Shown here piece by piece: positions 1 through 12,784 of a stretch of DNA of 64,000 nucleotides. The notes under the pieces are model-generated. The model did no database searches. It worked only from the letters and a program-made list of their open reading frames with translations, and had not been told where the DNA came from. Both the position numbers and the translations under genes were made by a program. Each line of letters begins with the position of its first letter. Within the stretch, counting starts at the first letter, position 1. The stretch is taken from NCBI RefSeq assembly GCF_964656455.1, contig NC_135712.1, positions 64,671,239 through 64,735,238 on the forward strand. Reading direction: 5' to 3'. The stretch comes from Halichoerus grypus. Lineage: Eukaryota > Chordata > Mammalia > Carnivora > Phocidae.

Positions 1-59
1 GTCCTACATTGAGGATTTGACTTTCTGATCTCTGTGGGGCTTTTATTTTACCTCAGAAT

Positions 60-895
60 TTCTCTTTGCTTTTAGCTCATCATCCTCACCATTCCCTCTA
101 CATTCTGCAAGATGTTGGAATCTTTCTTTGAATGTGGCTCCCACCTCCAATCCCAGCATTCTCTTTCTCAGAGTGGAGTATTCCCAACCCCTCACCTGCC
201 AGGCACAGAAGGTTTTCCATCTTCCTGCCCTATTTACCTCAGATAGGTTTCTGGAATCTTTCCCCTCTTCTGCATTCCCACATTGGTGCTCTTGTCAGAC
301 TTTTATTACCTTGGGCTGAATCATTTTAATAGTTTCCTAACTGGTTTTTTTGCCTCCTGTCTCTCCTCACCCCCAACACAGACCTAAGAATGCCACTCTC
401 CTGATAAAACATTCCTCCTACCTTTACCTGTCCCCCACCCCCAACACACAAACTTGGAGTAACTCCCCTCTGCAATTGGAATATAAATTACTTTCACAAT
501 TGTGAACGAGCTTCCTACCTTCTGTCCACTCAACACTTGTGTTCCAGTTACACTAAACTGGGTCAGTTGCTATTCTTTGAATGACCCCTGGGTTTTTAAT
601 GCCCCTGTTTATTTTGCTCACTCTCCCCTTATCCCGGATTTCCCTTTATCCCCGTCTTTGCCAGTTGAATTTCTCCCAAGCCTTCAGGATCCAACCCAAA
701 TGCCTTCTACTTTAATGAAGTTCTTCCAGATCTTCCCAGTCAGATCTGTGAGATCAATTAATGTCTCCCAGCTCTCTGTGTTTCTGTTCCAGCACTAAGT
801 TCAACTGTATGTTACAGCTGGTTGTGTCCTCCTGTCTGCTCACTGTCAGGGCCTGCAAGGCAAGGTATATTTCTGACTCATCTTCAGCCCTCATG
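60..895 (+). repeat. Ancient LINE2 (L2) 3' portion
   Basis: Text resembling the L2 3' region: a 'ttcaggatccaacccaaatg' block, 'gaagttcttccagatc' and 'gtcagggcctgcaaggcaag'. Highly diverged. The short ORFs here are chance ORFs. No gene seen. Confidence 0.5.
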
Positions 896-919
896 GCAAT
901 TGGCCACACACACATTTTA

Positions 920-1870
920 AAATAAATAACTATTCTTTGGTTGTATATAAACTGTGTGCTTATTGTAAAAGTTCAAGTACATAAAAGTATAAGGAAGGAA
1001 ATAAACTCCCACACCCTGAAATAACCACTGTTAGTATTTCAGTGATCATATATTCATGCATCTCTTTATGCATATATCCATTTATGTATGCCCACGTGGA
1101 ATCACTTCATGTGTGCTTCTTTCAGACACACTCTTTTTTTAATCTTTTCTTACCTGACTCTCCCCCTCACTACTCTCCCTCACCCTAAACTATCTAAAAA
1201 GTTAAGCATGCAAACATAACTTCATATATATATACAGTTGTTTTTGTTTTTTATTTATTTTACAAAATGAGGTATTGCAGTATATACACTTCTCTGCTTC
1301 TTGCTTTTCTCATGAAATAATAAGTCTTAAAAATCCTTTCAACGCAACTAGTATTGCTTTAATTCATTTATTTTAGGGGATGCATAATGTTTTAGATAAA
1401 CCAAAATTTATTCACAGGTTCTTCTATTCATGGCAAATTCTTTTTTAAAAAAATTGCCACTGCCATGAATGTTTCAGTAAACATCCTTATATGTATATCT
1501 AAATGCCTTGGTACTTTGATTTCTGAAGGATTAATTCCTAGGTATGAGATTGGTCTATTTAAAATGTCAACAGGTTGCCTTCTAAAAGGTTGTAACGATT
1601 GCCTCTGTATAACTTTAGCCATTTTGACAAGCAAATAGAGGTAGTTTGTTGTTCTTTGTATTTCTCTGATTACTGGTGAAGCTATTCTTTTTCCCCTTTG
1701 AATTTTCTGTCCTGTAATTGCTTATTTATATACTTCATTCATTTTCCTTCTTGAGTTACTGTCTTCTTCTTTTCAAAGTGTAAGCATTTCTTATACATTA
1801 CAGATAGTAACTCTTTAATATGTTGTATGTGTTGCGTGTACTTTCCCCAATCTCTTATCTTTTAACTTGG
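920..1870 (-). repeat. Ancient L1 (L1M-type) fragment, antisense
   Basis: Contains the recurrent block 'aaataaccactgttagtat', followed by TTCTATTCATGGCAAAT and 'gattaattcctaggtatgag'-like text typical of old L1 ends read in reverse. Strongly diverged. Confidence 0.5.
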
Positions 1871-2420
1871 GGAATTTAAAAAATCAACCACAACTTATTC
1901 AAGTTGACATCAAGTTAATTTCACATGCCTTATGATTACAGACAATACATTGCTTAGGAAACTAAACCAGATTTTGCAATATCTTCAGAAACCAATCTTC
2001 TATTTCAGTATTTCACAATTTATTCAAGAAATTGACATATCATCCTACTCCTTAATGCCATACTTAGTCACTATAAATCTACTTTTCCCCATTCACAAAT
2101 GTACTTGTATTTATATTATAGCACAAATTTTCTGTATATGATTATCTGGCAGAGTCACATTAAATAGACTATTTTGATAATCAAATTTGTGGTTAACAAA
2201 GTGTTAACACATTTAGTGGTTGTCATTTTTTTTTCTGCCCCAAATTCACTCCTTTGGGAAAATGCTTCCTGCTATCCCTCCCATGCAATTCTAGAGGTCT
2301 GCCAATCTTGGAACCCCACCCTTTGACCAGAGCAATGTCATAACCCATACTAGAACAAATAGACTCCCTGTTGCAGGAATTTGAATCTTGAATTTTAGGT
2401 TGGCATTGTCTTAAAATGAT
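1871..2420. other. Intergenic, nothing recognised
   Basis: AT-rich sequence with no conserved exon, RNA gene or repeat that I can name. Confidence 0.5.
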
Positions 2421-2738
2421 TGTCCTTAATTCTGGGCACTAAAATCCTCAGATCTACTCTGTTGCTTTTAATTTTATATGTTTAATTATTTTCTTAGTGG
2501 TTGCTCTGGACATTGTAATTAACATCTGAACTTAATCTATTTGGAGTGCTACCAACTTAATTTTCATAGCATACAAAATTTTGTTCCAATATAGCATCAT
2601 TCCCTCCTCTCTCCTTGGTGCTATTATTTTCACACAAATATTATTTGTTTTTATACATTATAAACCATCAACACAGTTTTATAATTAGTTATTGCTTTAT
2701 GCAGTTGTCTTTTAAAGAGTTACAAATGTCTTACAAAT

Positions 2739-2928
2739 GGGGCGCCTGGGTGGCTCAGTTCGTTAAGCATCTGCCTTCGGCTCAGGTCATGATCTCAGGG
2801 TCCTGGGATGGAGCCCCACATCCAGCTCCCTGCTTAGCAGGAAGTCTGCTTCTCCCTCTCCACCTGCTCATGCTTGCTCTCTCTCTCTGTCTCAAATAAA
2901 TCAAATCTTTAAAAAAATCTTTAAAAAA
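2739..2928 (+). repeat. can-SINE (tRNA-derived SINEC)
   Basis: Starts ggggcgcctgggtggctcag, TC-rich middle, A-rich tail; flanked by agagttaca at 2716-2724 and 2929-2937 as a target-site duplication (TSD). Confidence 0.9.
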
Positions 2929-4257
2929 GAGTTACATTTATACTGTTTTATACATTTACCTATGAAGTTAAGTTTACCAGTGCTCTTTATTTCTTCATGT
3001 GGATTCTGGGTACTGTCTAGTATCCTTTTATTTTAGCCTTCAGGACTCCCTTTAGCATTTGTTGTGGGGCAGGTCTGCAAGCCACAAAATCTTTGGTTTT
3101 GTTTTCTCGGAATGACTGAATTTCTCCTTCACTTTTGAAGGACATGATTGCTAGATACAGAATTCTTGCTTGACAGTATTTCCTTTCAGCCCTTTGAATG
3201 TGTCATCCCACTGCCTTCTAACTTCCATAGTTTCCAATGGAAAGTCATCTGTTAATCTTGTTGAGGCTTCCTTGTATTTGAAGAACCATTTTTCTCTTTC
3301 TGCTTTAAAGAGTCTGTCTGCTTTTCTACAGTTTGACTATGATGTGTTCTGGTATGGATTGCTTTGTGCTTATTGTACTTAGAGTGTGTTGAGCTTCTTG
3401 AATGTGTAGATTAATGCTTTTCATCAAATTTGGGAAGTTTTACGCCATTATTTCTTCAAATATTGTTTTTGCCTTTCCCTCCTTCTCTTCTTCTTCTGAG
3501 ATTCCCATTATGCTTGTGTTGGTACACTTGATGGTATCATACAAAGTCTTTGAAGCTTTGTTCATTTTTTATTCTTCTTTTTGTTCTTCAGACTGGATTA
3601 TCTCAATTGATCTATCTTCAAGTTTGCAGATTCTTTCTTCTACCTGTGAAACCTGTTCAGCTCCTCTAGTGAATTTGTCATTTCAATATTTATAATTTTC
3701 AACTCTGGAACTTCTACATGGTTCTTTTTTTTTTATAATTTCTTTATTCATATTCTCTATTTTGTGAGACATTGTTCTCATTCTTTTAATTCTTTACGTA
3801 CAATTTCCTTTGATTCTTTGAACATATTTATGATAGCTGGCTTAAAAACTTTGTCTAGTAAGTTCAGAATCTGGGCTTCCTTAGGAACAGTTTCTATTGA
3901 CTGCCTTTTCTACCCTTGTGTATGTGCCACACTTTCCTATTTCTGTGTGTGTCTCATAATTTCTTTGTTGAAAAATAGGGCACTTTAAATTATATAGTGA
4001 CAACTCTGTAAATCTGATTTCCTTCACCAACTTCAAGGTTTGTTGTTGTTTATTTCTTGTTATTTTGTGTTGTAGCTACTGCTGTTGTTTGTTTGCTTGT
4101 TTAGTGACTTTCTTGGATTTATTTTGTGAAGTCTGTGTTCTTTGTCCTGTGCTGCCACTTATGTTTCTGCTCAGTTAGCTTAGTAGTCAGCTAATGATTG
4201 AACAGAGATTTCCTTAAATGCTTTGAAACAATAAGTTCCCCATCCTTTGCCAAAGAG

Positions 4258-4281
4258 TTGTGTGTGTGTGTGTGTGTGTGT
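4258..4281. repeat. (TG)n microsatellite
   Basis: About twelve uninterrupted TG units. Confidence 0.9.
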
Positions 4282-5115
4282 CAAGACTTTAATGCTCCAG
4301 CAGTTTACAACTGTGATTTAGCCTTCACCTCCTGCTTTTCAGAGCCACCAGGTCATCCAGAGGTGAAAGATTGGGGTCTTTTCAGGTCTTTTCAGGGTAT
4401 GCACACTGCTCTCCATATATATTTGGCCTTCCACATCTCCAGAAACATGTCTGAACTTTTTAAATCCTCCTATGAACATCTCATTCTCCAGATTTTTCTT
4501 TTAAGTTTTTTTGGCTGGCTTCTTGTATTCCCCAACTCATACTGCGGTGTCGAGACGCTGTGATATTAAAAAATTGTCACTGAATGTTTTTGACAAACAC
4601 CCTGGAGATAGAGCTTCTCTCAGTGATCAAGGTCTGAGTCAGGTCAGATATAGATAATCCCTGTGAATGAAGTTTTTCCTGGGAGCTACCAGATAGTCAC
4701 ATTATAACAATTCTGTTTGGATGGGGCTTTTGGGAGAGCTCCAACTTCATTATGCTCTCTCCAGTGGCTGCTAGACTGCTGCTTTCCACAGCTACCATAG
4801 TTATAAGGCTGTTGGTTTTTCAGTCTACTGCAGAACTATGGTGAGGCAAATAGGAATAGGACAAGTTAAAATGCCAGAAAGCTTATTGTTCTTATCAAGA
4901 TTCAGCCATTTTATTTGAATAAATATTCTTCAGATTGTCTCAGGCTTTTGATTAATTTCTACAGTTCTGAAAAAGTTTATTTTGATCATTTTTTGTTGTT
5001 GTTGTTTTATAAAGGTGTGTTGTGTGTGGCAAGACTTTTGTTCCTGTTGTTTTATAAAGTGTGGATTTTTGGAGGTCCTTTTCTGCTATTCTGGAAGTGT
5101 TTCTCCCATTCTAGT

Positions 5116-5584
5116 TAAATTATTACTAGATATTTTATAGTTTTGTCACTATTTTGAGGGGAATAGTTTCCCCATTTACATAGTTGGCTTATATGGAGAA
5201 AATAATAGGTTTAAGAAATTTATTCGGTATCTAGTCATCTTACCCAACTGTGATTTAACTCCATTATGTTTTTTAATAGAGTCTTTTGAAAATTCTAGAT
5301 AATCATATAAAAAACAAAAAATTTAATATTTTCACAGTATTTATAATAATTTAACATTTTTTTTCTCATCGCATTTTCCAAGATCTACAAAACAATGGTG
5401 AACAACAATGATGGAAAATTTCTCTTATCATGACTGATTTTAACAGAAATGGCTTAATAGCTTCCATGTTTAGAATAATTGATGTGGTTTTTATTGAATA
5501 ATTTTATCATATTTAACACCTTTCTTCTCCCAACAGTGAATGTTGAATTAAACTGAACTTTCAGTTCACAAGGTTTGGGGGAAC
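5116..5584. other. Intergenic, nothing recognised
   Basis: AT-rich spacer without identifiable features. Confidence 0.5.
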
Positions 5585-5784
5585 TTTTTTTTTTTAAAGA
5601 TTTTATTTATTTATTTGACAGAGAGAGACACAGCGAGAGAGGGAACACAAGCAGGGGGAAGTGGGAGAGGGAAAGCAGGCTTCCTGCTGAGCAGGGAGCC
5701 CGATGTGGGGCTCGAACCCAGGACCCTGGGATCATGACCTGAGCCAAAGGCAGACGCTTAATGACTGAGCCACCCAGGTGCCCC
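5585..5784 (-). repeat. can-SINE, antisense, with TSD
   Basis: Poly-T/aaagattttatttattt start and cacccaggtgcccc end. Flanks gtttgggggaactt (before) and gtttgggggaactt (after) form a near-perfect TSD. Confidence 0.92.
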
Positions 5785-7154
5785 AAGTTTGGGGGAACTT
5801 TTAAATTTAAGTCTTAACATTACTCTGGGCTATTACTTAAAGGTAACTTAATGAAATATCTCCTTACCTGGAATTACTTAGGCATCCAGCTGAATTATAA
5901 ATTGAGGTATTACTACAGGTACCATGAAGGGGGCTAGAGAACACATCCATGCACGTTTTGATGGAAACTTTCTGGAGATAAAGTTTCTGCTAGAACTGTT
6001 TGTGACATTAATGACTCTACTTAATTGGAGTGGGGGAATTCAAGGTAGATCAGAAGGAAGGGCACCCCTGCATCGGACTGGCAGGTGTGTTTGGGAGAGG
6101 CAGAGCTATTATTCTTGCTGTAGACTCTCCCATGATGTTAGCTGAACACTGAATCAATGAACTGGCACTAGCAATAGAACTCTGACCAGGTTAAGCCCTG
6201 CAGATCTCTTCTTCCTGTCACCCACGCTAACCCTTCTCATGAAAAAGACCCTCCTTTCTTCACCTTCCTGGTTCCTCACTTAACTCTCTTTTCATTTGTT
6301 TTGTTTGGAATTTAAAATAAGTCTCCAGAATTTTTACCTTGAAATCGACCTGAAAGTCACTAGAATCCCCAGGCTTCATCCTCTTTAACCAACTAGTAGT
6401 ATCAGGCATTGAGACTTAGCACCCAGCTCAGGTTCTTGAGATGCTCCCTGCCTGGCCCCAAATTGACCTCCAAAACCTGGCTCCAACTTACACTCATACC
6501 TAGAAGGCTCTGGTAGTTTGCAAATGCTACATTCTAAGAATGGACTGTTGTCAGAATGGCATTTATTCTTTTGTTATTATTTTTTCAAAAAATATTTATC
6601 AAGTGTAAGGGATACCAACCTCTCCCTTTCCATGTTTTCTTACCTTGACCCAAAACATAGTCCTTCTGCTTTTTTGGAAGTGTTAGGGAGAAGGCTGCAA
6701 TTCTTTTTACTTTCACCTCTTACCTGTTGTCTTCTGTGGGAGGTAGAATGGTTTGTGTGATTATTGTTTTAGAAAAAGGATCATTGCATTCCCATGGCCA
6801 AGTCCTTGCTTGGCTTTCTTTTGGAATGATACTGCCCACAGGAGATATACATTCTTTTCTTTGTATGGTAGACTAGCTGGAGCAGAACCTATTTCTGTAG
6901 ATAGCCTGTAGTGTACAAGTTTTACTTATGCTTGGGTGGTTAAGTTCAATTTGGGAAGAAGGAGTCTGAAGCTCTTTTTGGCTTCTAATCTAGGCTGTGT
7001 TCTTTAATCTAGCATTACCATAAAAAAACTCAAGCAGACTAATAGAGCCTAATGGTTAAGTGTCTGTGACCCTGGGTAGGAAAAAAAGGGTCCCAATAGA
7101 GGCTAAAGTCCTTAAGAGAAGAAAAACGTTCCCCCAAATAAATACTTTCCTTTA
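5785..7154. other. Intergenic, nothing recognised
   Basis: Mixed-composition spacer. The ORFs of 73 and 80 codons here match no family I recognise and look like chance ORFs. Confidence 0.5.
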
Positions 7155-7357
7155 GGGGCACCTGGGTGACACAGTTGTTTAAGTGTCCCACTCTTGGTTT
7201 GGGCTCAGGTCGTGATCTTGGGTCGTGAGATTGAGGCCCATGTCAGGCTCTGTGCTCAACGTGGAGTCTGCTTGAGTTTCTCTCTCCCTCTGCCTCTCCC
7301 CCCATGCTCTCTCTTCCTCTCTCTCTCTCAAATAAATAAATAAATCTTAAAAAAAAA
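7155..7357 (+). repeat. can-SINE
   Basis: ggggcacctgggtgacacag head, TC tract, (AAAT)n tail; flanked by an 'actttcct' duplication. Confidence 0.9.
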
Positions 7358-8260
7358 CTTTCCTCTATAGTTTACTTGATATATAATCACAGAATATCAA
7401 AACTGGCAAAGTTTTTTATTTTAAAAATGAAGAAAGAAGTTCAGAGAGTTGTAGTGAATATTCATATGAACACTAGAAGCATACCTAAAAAACTTAAAGA
7501 TGATGTCAATGTGAGAAATCAATCCTAAGAAATAAAAGTAGCAACAGCATCATCTTTGACCAAGAAAGGCAGAGGAATTCCAATAACACAATGGGTAAGA
7601 ACTGTCTCAGGAACACAAATTAAATAATTTCCTATAAAGTGAGTGGGAAGATTTCTGGTCCTTACATGTGTGGATACTGGTCTCGTATGAACCAGAGGGA
7701 CTGAGTCACAGTAATTAGTAGATTTGTAAAGGGTTTTTTTTTTCATGTTACAGCCATGCACCCAAATGACTCTTAGGTTAACTTTTCAACCCCCAGCCAG
7801 ACTTTAAAAGGTAGGAGACATCTTTTGTTGGTGCTTGCTGGGATGATGGGAGGCCAATGGAAAGTGTTACCATTATGAGTCTTAGCAGGGAACCTGTCTC
7901 CTAGGCCTCACTTGTCAGACAATGAGTTCCATGGGACAGGCAGGAACAAGATATAGATGGGAACACCTGTGGGAAACAAAAGTAAACATTGTATTAAGAA
8001 TAATTAAATTAATAAAATGGACATTATCCAACCCACTTTAGTCACCCAGTGTTTAATGCACTGTGGCCCCACGCAGCCAGAGGGAGAGTTTTAATAAGCA
8101 CCAGACTCCCCGAAACTAGATGTCCAGAATCCAACACAGTGGATGTAAACTGCCAGTTCTTTGAGGTTGGGAAGCTTGCTGGTTGTCCAGCCCTTTTTGG
8201 GGATGAAAGTTGAGACGGGCTCAGCCTTAGCATTCTTAAGCAAATACTTTTTTTGCCTTA
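7358..8260. other. Intergenic; possible MIR remnant near 7400-7470
   Basis: A 'tttattttaaaaatgaagaa' block could be a reversed MIR remnant; nothing else recognised. Confidence 0.4.
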
Positions 8261-8264
8261 AAAA

Positions 8265-8410
8265 AAAAAGGTTTATTTATTTATTCAAATATCATATAAT
8301 TCACCCATTGAGACTTTATAATTCAGTAATTTTTAACATAGTCACAGATATGTGCAACCATCACCAATTTTAGGGTGATTTTATTACCTAAGAAAGAAAC
8401 CCCATCTGGT
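8265..8410 (-). repeat. L1M fragment, antisense
   Basis: 'ttcacccattgagactttat' and 'gtgcaaccatcaccaatttt' match the same reversed L1 segment seen at 63480-64000. Confidence 0.6.
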
Positions 8411-8953
8411 GAGGATGAAATGTAGAATTACCATACAATTCTAGTTCTGTGTTTTTGCCCAAAATCATTGAAATTGGGAGCTTGAACAGATATTTGTATA
8501 CTCGTGCTCATAGCAGCATTACTCACAGCAGGCAAAAGGTGGAGGCAACTCAAGTGTCCATCACAAGATGAATGAATAAACAAATATTGTGTATACATAC
8601 AATGGAATATTAATCAGCCTTATAAGGGGATGGAAGTCTGACTCATGGTACAACATGGATGAACCTTGAAGACATCATGCTAAATGAAATAAGCCAGTAA
8701 CAAAATGACAAATATTATATGATTCCACTTATATGACCGACCTAGAGTAGTCAAATTCATAGAGACAGAAGTAGAATGGTAGTTGCCAGGGGTTGTGGGG
8801 GAGGGGAGAGAAGAATGAGGAGTTACTGTTTAATGGGCATTAAGTTTCAATTGGGAAAGACTAAGAAGTTCTGGAGAGGGATGGTGTTAATGGTTGCACA
8901 AAAATTTGAGTGTGCTTAATGCAACAGAACTGTATAACTTACAAATCGTCAAA
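8411..8953 (+). repeat. L1M 3' end, sense
   Basis: Old L1 tail: 'gcagcattactcacagcagg', 'tacaatggaatattaatcag', 'gttgcaca...gaactgtataactta'. It abuts the antisense L1M piece before it, so two old L1s lie tail-to-head in opposite orientation. Confidence 0.7.
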
Positions 8954-8954
8954 T

Positions 8955-9146
8955 TGGGGGGTTGCCTGGGTGACTCAGTTGGTTAAGTGACGGGCTCTTG
9001 ATTTCAGCTGGAGTCATGATCTCAGGATCGACGGATAGAGCCCTGTGTCAGGCTCCAGCCTCAGTGTGGAGTCTGCTTAAGATTCTCTCCCTCTCCCTCT
9101 GCCCCTCCCTCTTCCCACCCTCTCCCAACACTCTCTCTAAAAAAAT
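8955..9146 (+). repeat. can-SINE, diverged
   Basis: ggggggttgcctgggtgact head, 'ggagtctgcttaag' and a TC tract, with a short A tail. Inserted at the end of an L1M. Confidence 0.85.
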
Positions 9147-9304
9147 GGTTAAAGTGGTAAATTTTGTTTTGTATGTTTTACCACATTTTTTAAATAAGGG
9201 GGACATCATAAAGAGGCCCTTGAGAGGAAAGTGTTTCCAACCTATCTCCAACACAACTAAAGGTCACATGCAGAGAGGGGGTGGGTTGTGGTGACAGACA
9301 GGCC

Positions 9305-9410
9305 TCTTGCCTTTACTTGTGAGCTGTGCAACCAACACTACTTGCTCTCTAGCATGTTTCCTTATCTGGAAAATGGGAATAATGAAGAAGCATGGCTCTG
9401 ATAGTTGTTG
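9305..9410 (+). repeat. MIR SINE fragment
   Basis: 'cttgtgagctgtgcaacc' and 'ccttatctggaaaatgggaa' match the MIR core. Confidence 0.55.
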
Positions 9411-9484
9411 AACTTTCTTGAAATCTAAAATTCTCTTAAACCACTGTGGCATATATTCACCAACATAAGTGGCATAAAACATAC

Positions 9485-9720
9485 AAGAAAATATTTAAGT
9501 AAAAAAATGGACAAAACCCCATACCCTTTAGCTGTCACCTCCTAGCCCTCATTTCCCCTCCCCACCACCCCTCAGCCCTAAGCAACCACTACTCTACTTT
9601 CTCTCTATATAGATTTCCCTTTCTGGGATTCCTTATGAATGGAATCATAAAATATGTGGTCTTTTGTGTATGAGCTTCTTTGTCTTTTTTGCCTTTAACT
9701 AGCTGCCTTAGTTGTATGAC
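9485..9720 (-). repeat. L1M fragment, antisense
   Basis: 'gcaaccactactctacttt' and 'aatggaatcataaaatatgt' are the same reversed L1 segment as at 63.6 kb. Confidence 0.6.
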
Positions 9721-9824
9721 ACTGCATTTCCACAAGGGGAAGCTAGGAGCTGTAGGCAAGCCCTGGGCAGGGCATTTGGGATCATTAAGAATGAAAATGA
9801 AAGTCCCAAAATTTAAAGCCATTT

Positions 9825-11020
9825 TAACTTTTTTATTATAAAATCACATATTTATTGTAAAAATCTCAAAGAATATTGAATAGCAAAAACAGCAAAATAA
9901 AAATCAGCTTTAACCTCATCACCCAGAAATAACCACTGTCAACATTTCGATATTCTTTCAGACTTTTTGCTATGCATATTATACTCTCACATACACATAT
10001 CATTTAACATATTGAATATGTTTTTACATCTCTTTTTCTGATTATAAAACTTATAGATGTTTGTTGTAAAGCTATTGAAATAGTATAGAAATATAAATTT
10101 AGAATGTACTTTATAATCCCTACATACAGGTATGACTTCACTTAAGAAAATATCATGATGTTTTTCATGTTAGGTCATAGGATTTTATTTCATTCTTGTT
10201 AACAGTTGCTTTAACAGTCCGTTATATGAACATGCCATTATTTGTTTTAGCATTCTCCATTGATAAAATTTGTGTAGCTTCTAAATTTTCACTGAAATGA
10301 CATAATCAAGATATTTATACTTGTTTCTTTGTGCTAATATTTCCTAGAAGGGAATTTCTGGATCAAAAGATATGGAAATACACTGTTCTGTAAACTGTTT
10401 TTTGTAAAACCTATTATATATTTTGAACCTATTTTCATTAAATATTTAATTTAGCTGCCTAATATTATAACCTATGAATGTATTAATATTTTTTCCCAAT
10501 CTCCTAGCACTAGAAATTGAGTTGTTTCTAGATTTTCACTATTATAAACAACTTTGCAATAAATATTACTTAGCTAAGTCTTTGCATGCACACTTAAAGT
10601 TATACTCTTAAGATGAATTCTTAGATTTAGAACTGTTCATTCAAGGAGTATGCACATTAAGAATAATAACTTTTTTTTTTGTTTTTTCTTGTTAAAGAAA
10701 TGATAGATTGTTGTCCTAGATTAGAAAATACAGATAGGCAAGAAAATCAGACATGTATAACCTCACCACCCAGAGGTAACTATTGGTAATGTAGTGGAGG
10801 TGACTATTGGTAACTGTTCTGACTGAATACTTTCTTCTACATGAATACAAATACAGACTATATGCTGCTTTGAACACTTACAATAAGCATCTTTTCATTT
10901 ATTTCCATTATCATTTTAACATCTACATAATATTGTATCTTATAGATGCACCAACATTTATTTGCATAATTCTTATTGCTGGGTATATAGCTTGTTAATG
11001 TACATATTTTTAAAAATTTT
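9825..11020 (-). repeat. Ancient L1 (L1M-type) fragments, antisense
   Basis: Two successive copies of the block with 'aacctcatcacccagaaata' (about 9915) and 'aacctcaccacccagaggta' (about 10760), each followed by reversed L1 text ('gggaatttctggatcaaaag', 'cattataaacaactttgcaa'). They may be separate insertions of related elements. Confidence 0.55.
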
Positions 11021-12460
11021 CAGGTGAATGAAGTACATGTGAGGGGAATCATCTCAATGTCAAGAAGACCTGAACAGAAGGCTCCTGCCCCTTTATGGAC
11101 CTTTGGGCCAGGGGGAGGTAGAGAAAGGGAAGGGACAGTAATGGAAAAGTACTGAGTCAAAGTGGAGAATGGTATCTCAGCCAAGCCCAATAAAGAGGGC
11201 TCTAAGTGGAGGCATTACGGTTAGGAATATAGATGTGTGTGTGAGCATGGCTGGTTGCAGTGGGGAGAAGGAGGGCTGAGTCCTTGACTGAAACTCCCAC
11301 CAGAAAATTGCAATGCTTTGGCAGTGCATGAAGTGTGGTGTGGGGAGGGCAGCTTCTCCCCATGAGGCCAGCCAGGCAAAGTCTTGTAATTTCCTATGAT
11401 CAGGTCTGAAATATCACAAAAGGGTTTTGGCCTAGAGCTGGATTCCTCAGTAAATGACAAATTGCCAAAATTTGTCCAGTATCCCTACCCACCAGAGTAT
11501 TTGAGAATGCCAGTTGAAATGGAAGTTTGTCAGGGACTCAGTAGGGAGGACCGAAATGATTTCTTTTGGGGTATATAAACTGACATCTGAGGGCAGGACA
11601 GAGAATTCAGCATGACAACTGAATGAGCCCCAGAGAATCCTAAGCAGGCTAAGCCAGGATCTGATGTAATGGGTCGCCTCATTTTGGGAGATGAGACTGA
11701 GTCATCTCCATTATCCACTCAGCTGAGGTCTCTACTTTTGGAGTGAATCCTAAGCACATATCGTGTGAATGCTTGGCTCTGCTCCATGACCTCAAAAAGT
11801 TATGATAAATCTTCTAAATTTTTAATTTTTCTTAGGAAATAATCTATTTTGGTTGGTCTTCTTGAGTTTCCTCTCAACCCTTTTGATATTTTCAACTTGC
11901 ACTGTTTCTCTGAGTAATGGATATTTTTAGGCCATTACCCACTGTGTATACCTCTTGTATTAAATTTTCCTGCTTCAAGATTTAAATACTCTGAAATTTA
12001 ACAGAGAGTAAGAACTCTCTGGTTACCTCATCCATACCCTTCATTATTTCATAAACTTTTATCACATCTCCTTTCAGTGTTCATTGTTTTGGCCTGGTCT
12101 ATTCTTTTTTAACCCATGAGATGGATGATTCTCAAGCTCTTTGGCCACTATATGTGGACCTTCCTGAGTTTCATTAATCATTATTACTACTATTACTGCT
12201 ATTATTATTTTGAATAACTATCATAGAGAAGAACTGTTGTATATTTTCAGTGAGGGACACAAAATTGAATAATGTATTGTCCCTAATGAACCTATTATTC
12301 TCTTCCCTTGGCCTATAGAAGTAGCCCATTGGGCCAAATCTCTGGAGCAGAGATAAGATAGGATATTGCGGGTGCACAGTCTATTTGCTAAGCCACAGGG
12401 CTGTTTGACCCTTCTCAATAATGAGCAGAAGAACTGATGGAAATTAATTTTCTTAATTCT
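11021..12460. other. Intergenic, nothing recognised
   Basis: No exon, RNA gene or nameable repeat. The short ORFs have no family resemblance. Confidence 0.5.
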
Positions 12461-12654
12461 TTTTTAAAAAAGATTTTATTTATTTATTTGAGAGAAAGAG
12501 AGTGTAAGAGAGAGCACACATAGGGGGAGGGGCAGAGGGAGAAGTAGACTCCCCATTGAGTAGGGAGCCCTACAGGAGGCTCGGTCCCAGGACCCTGGGA
12601 TTACGACCTGAGCCGAAGGCAGCTGCTTAACCAACTGAGTCACCCAGGTGCCCC
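12461..12654 (-). repeat. can-SINE, antisense, with TSD
   Basis: Ends cacccaggtgcccc. TSD taattttcttaattct occurs directly on both sides (about 12445-12460 and 12655-12670), which indicates a fairly recent insertion. Confidence 0.93.
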
Positions 12655-12784
12655 TAATTTTCTTAATTCTTTGTGTCATGGAAATAGATTCTCCACAAGA
12701 GTAAGGGTGACTGGACCTCATGGTTCCAACTTTTGCCTGGAGATTCTGTCTCCCCATAAAGAATTCTGACACCAACTAGCCAGA

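Larger units (their letters stand above)
2420..5115 (-). repeat. Ancient L1 (L1M-type) copy, antisense, split by a can-SINE
   Basis: Long stretch matching reversed old L1 sequence, for example 'ttgtggggcaggtctgcaag', 'gggaagttttacgccattat' and 'cttcaagtttgcagattctt'. The can-SINE at 2739-2928 interrupts it. A (TG)n tract sits at 4258-4281. The ORFs here of up to 121 codons are repeat shadows. Confidence 0.6.

Noticed and set aside
4198..4563. 121-codon ORF with a Val-Cys run
   Set aside because: The run is the (TG)n microsatellite translated; the rest is ancient L1.
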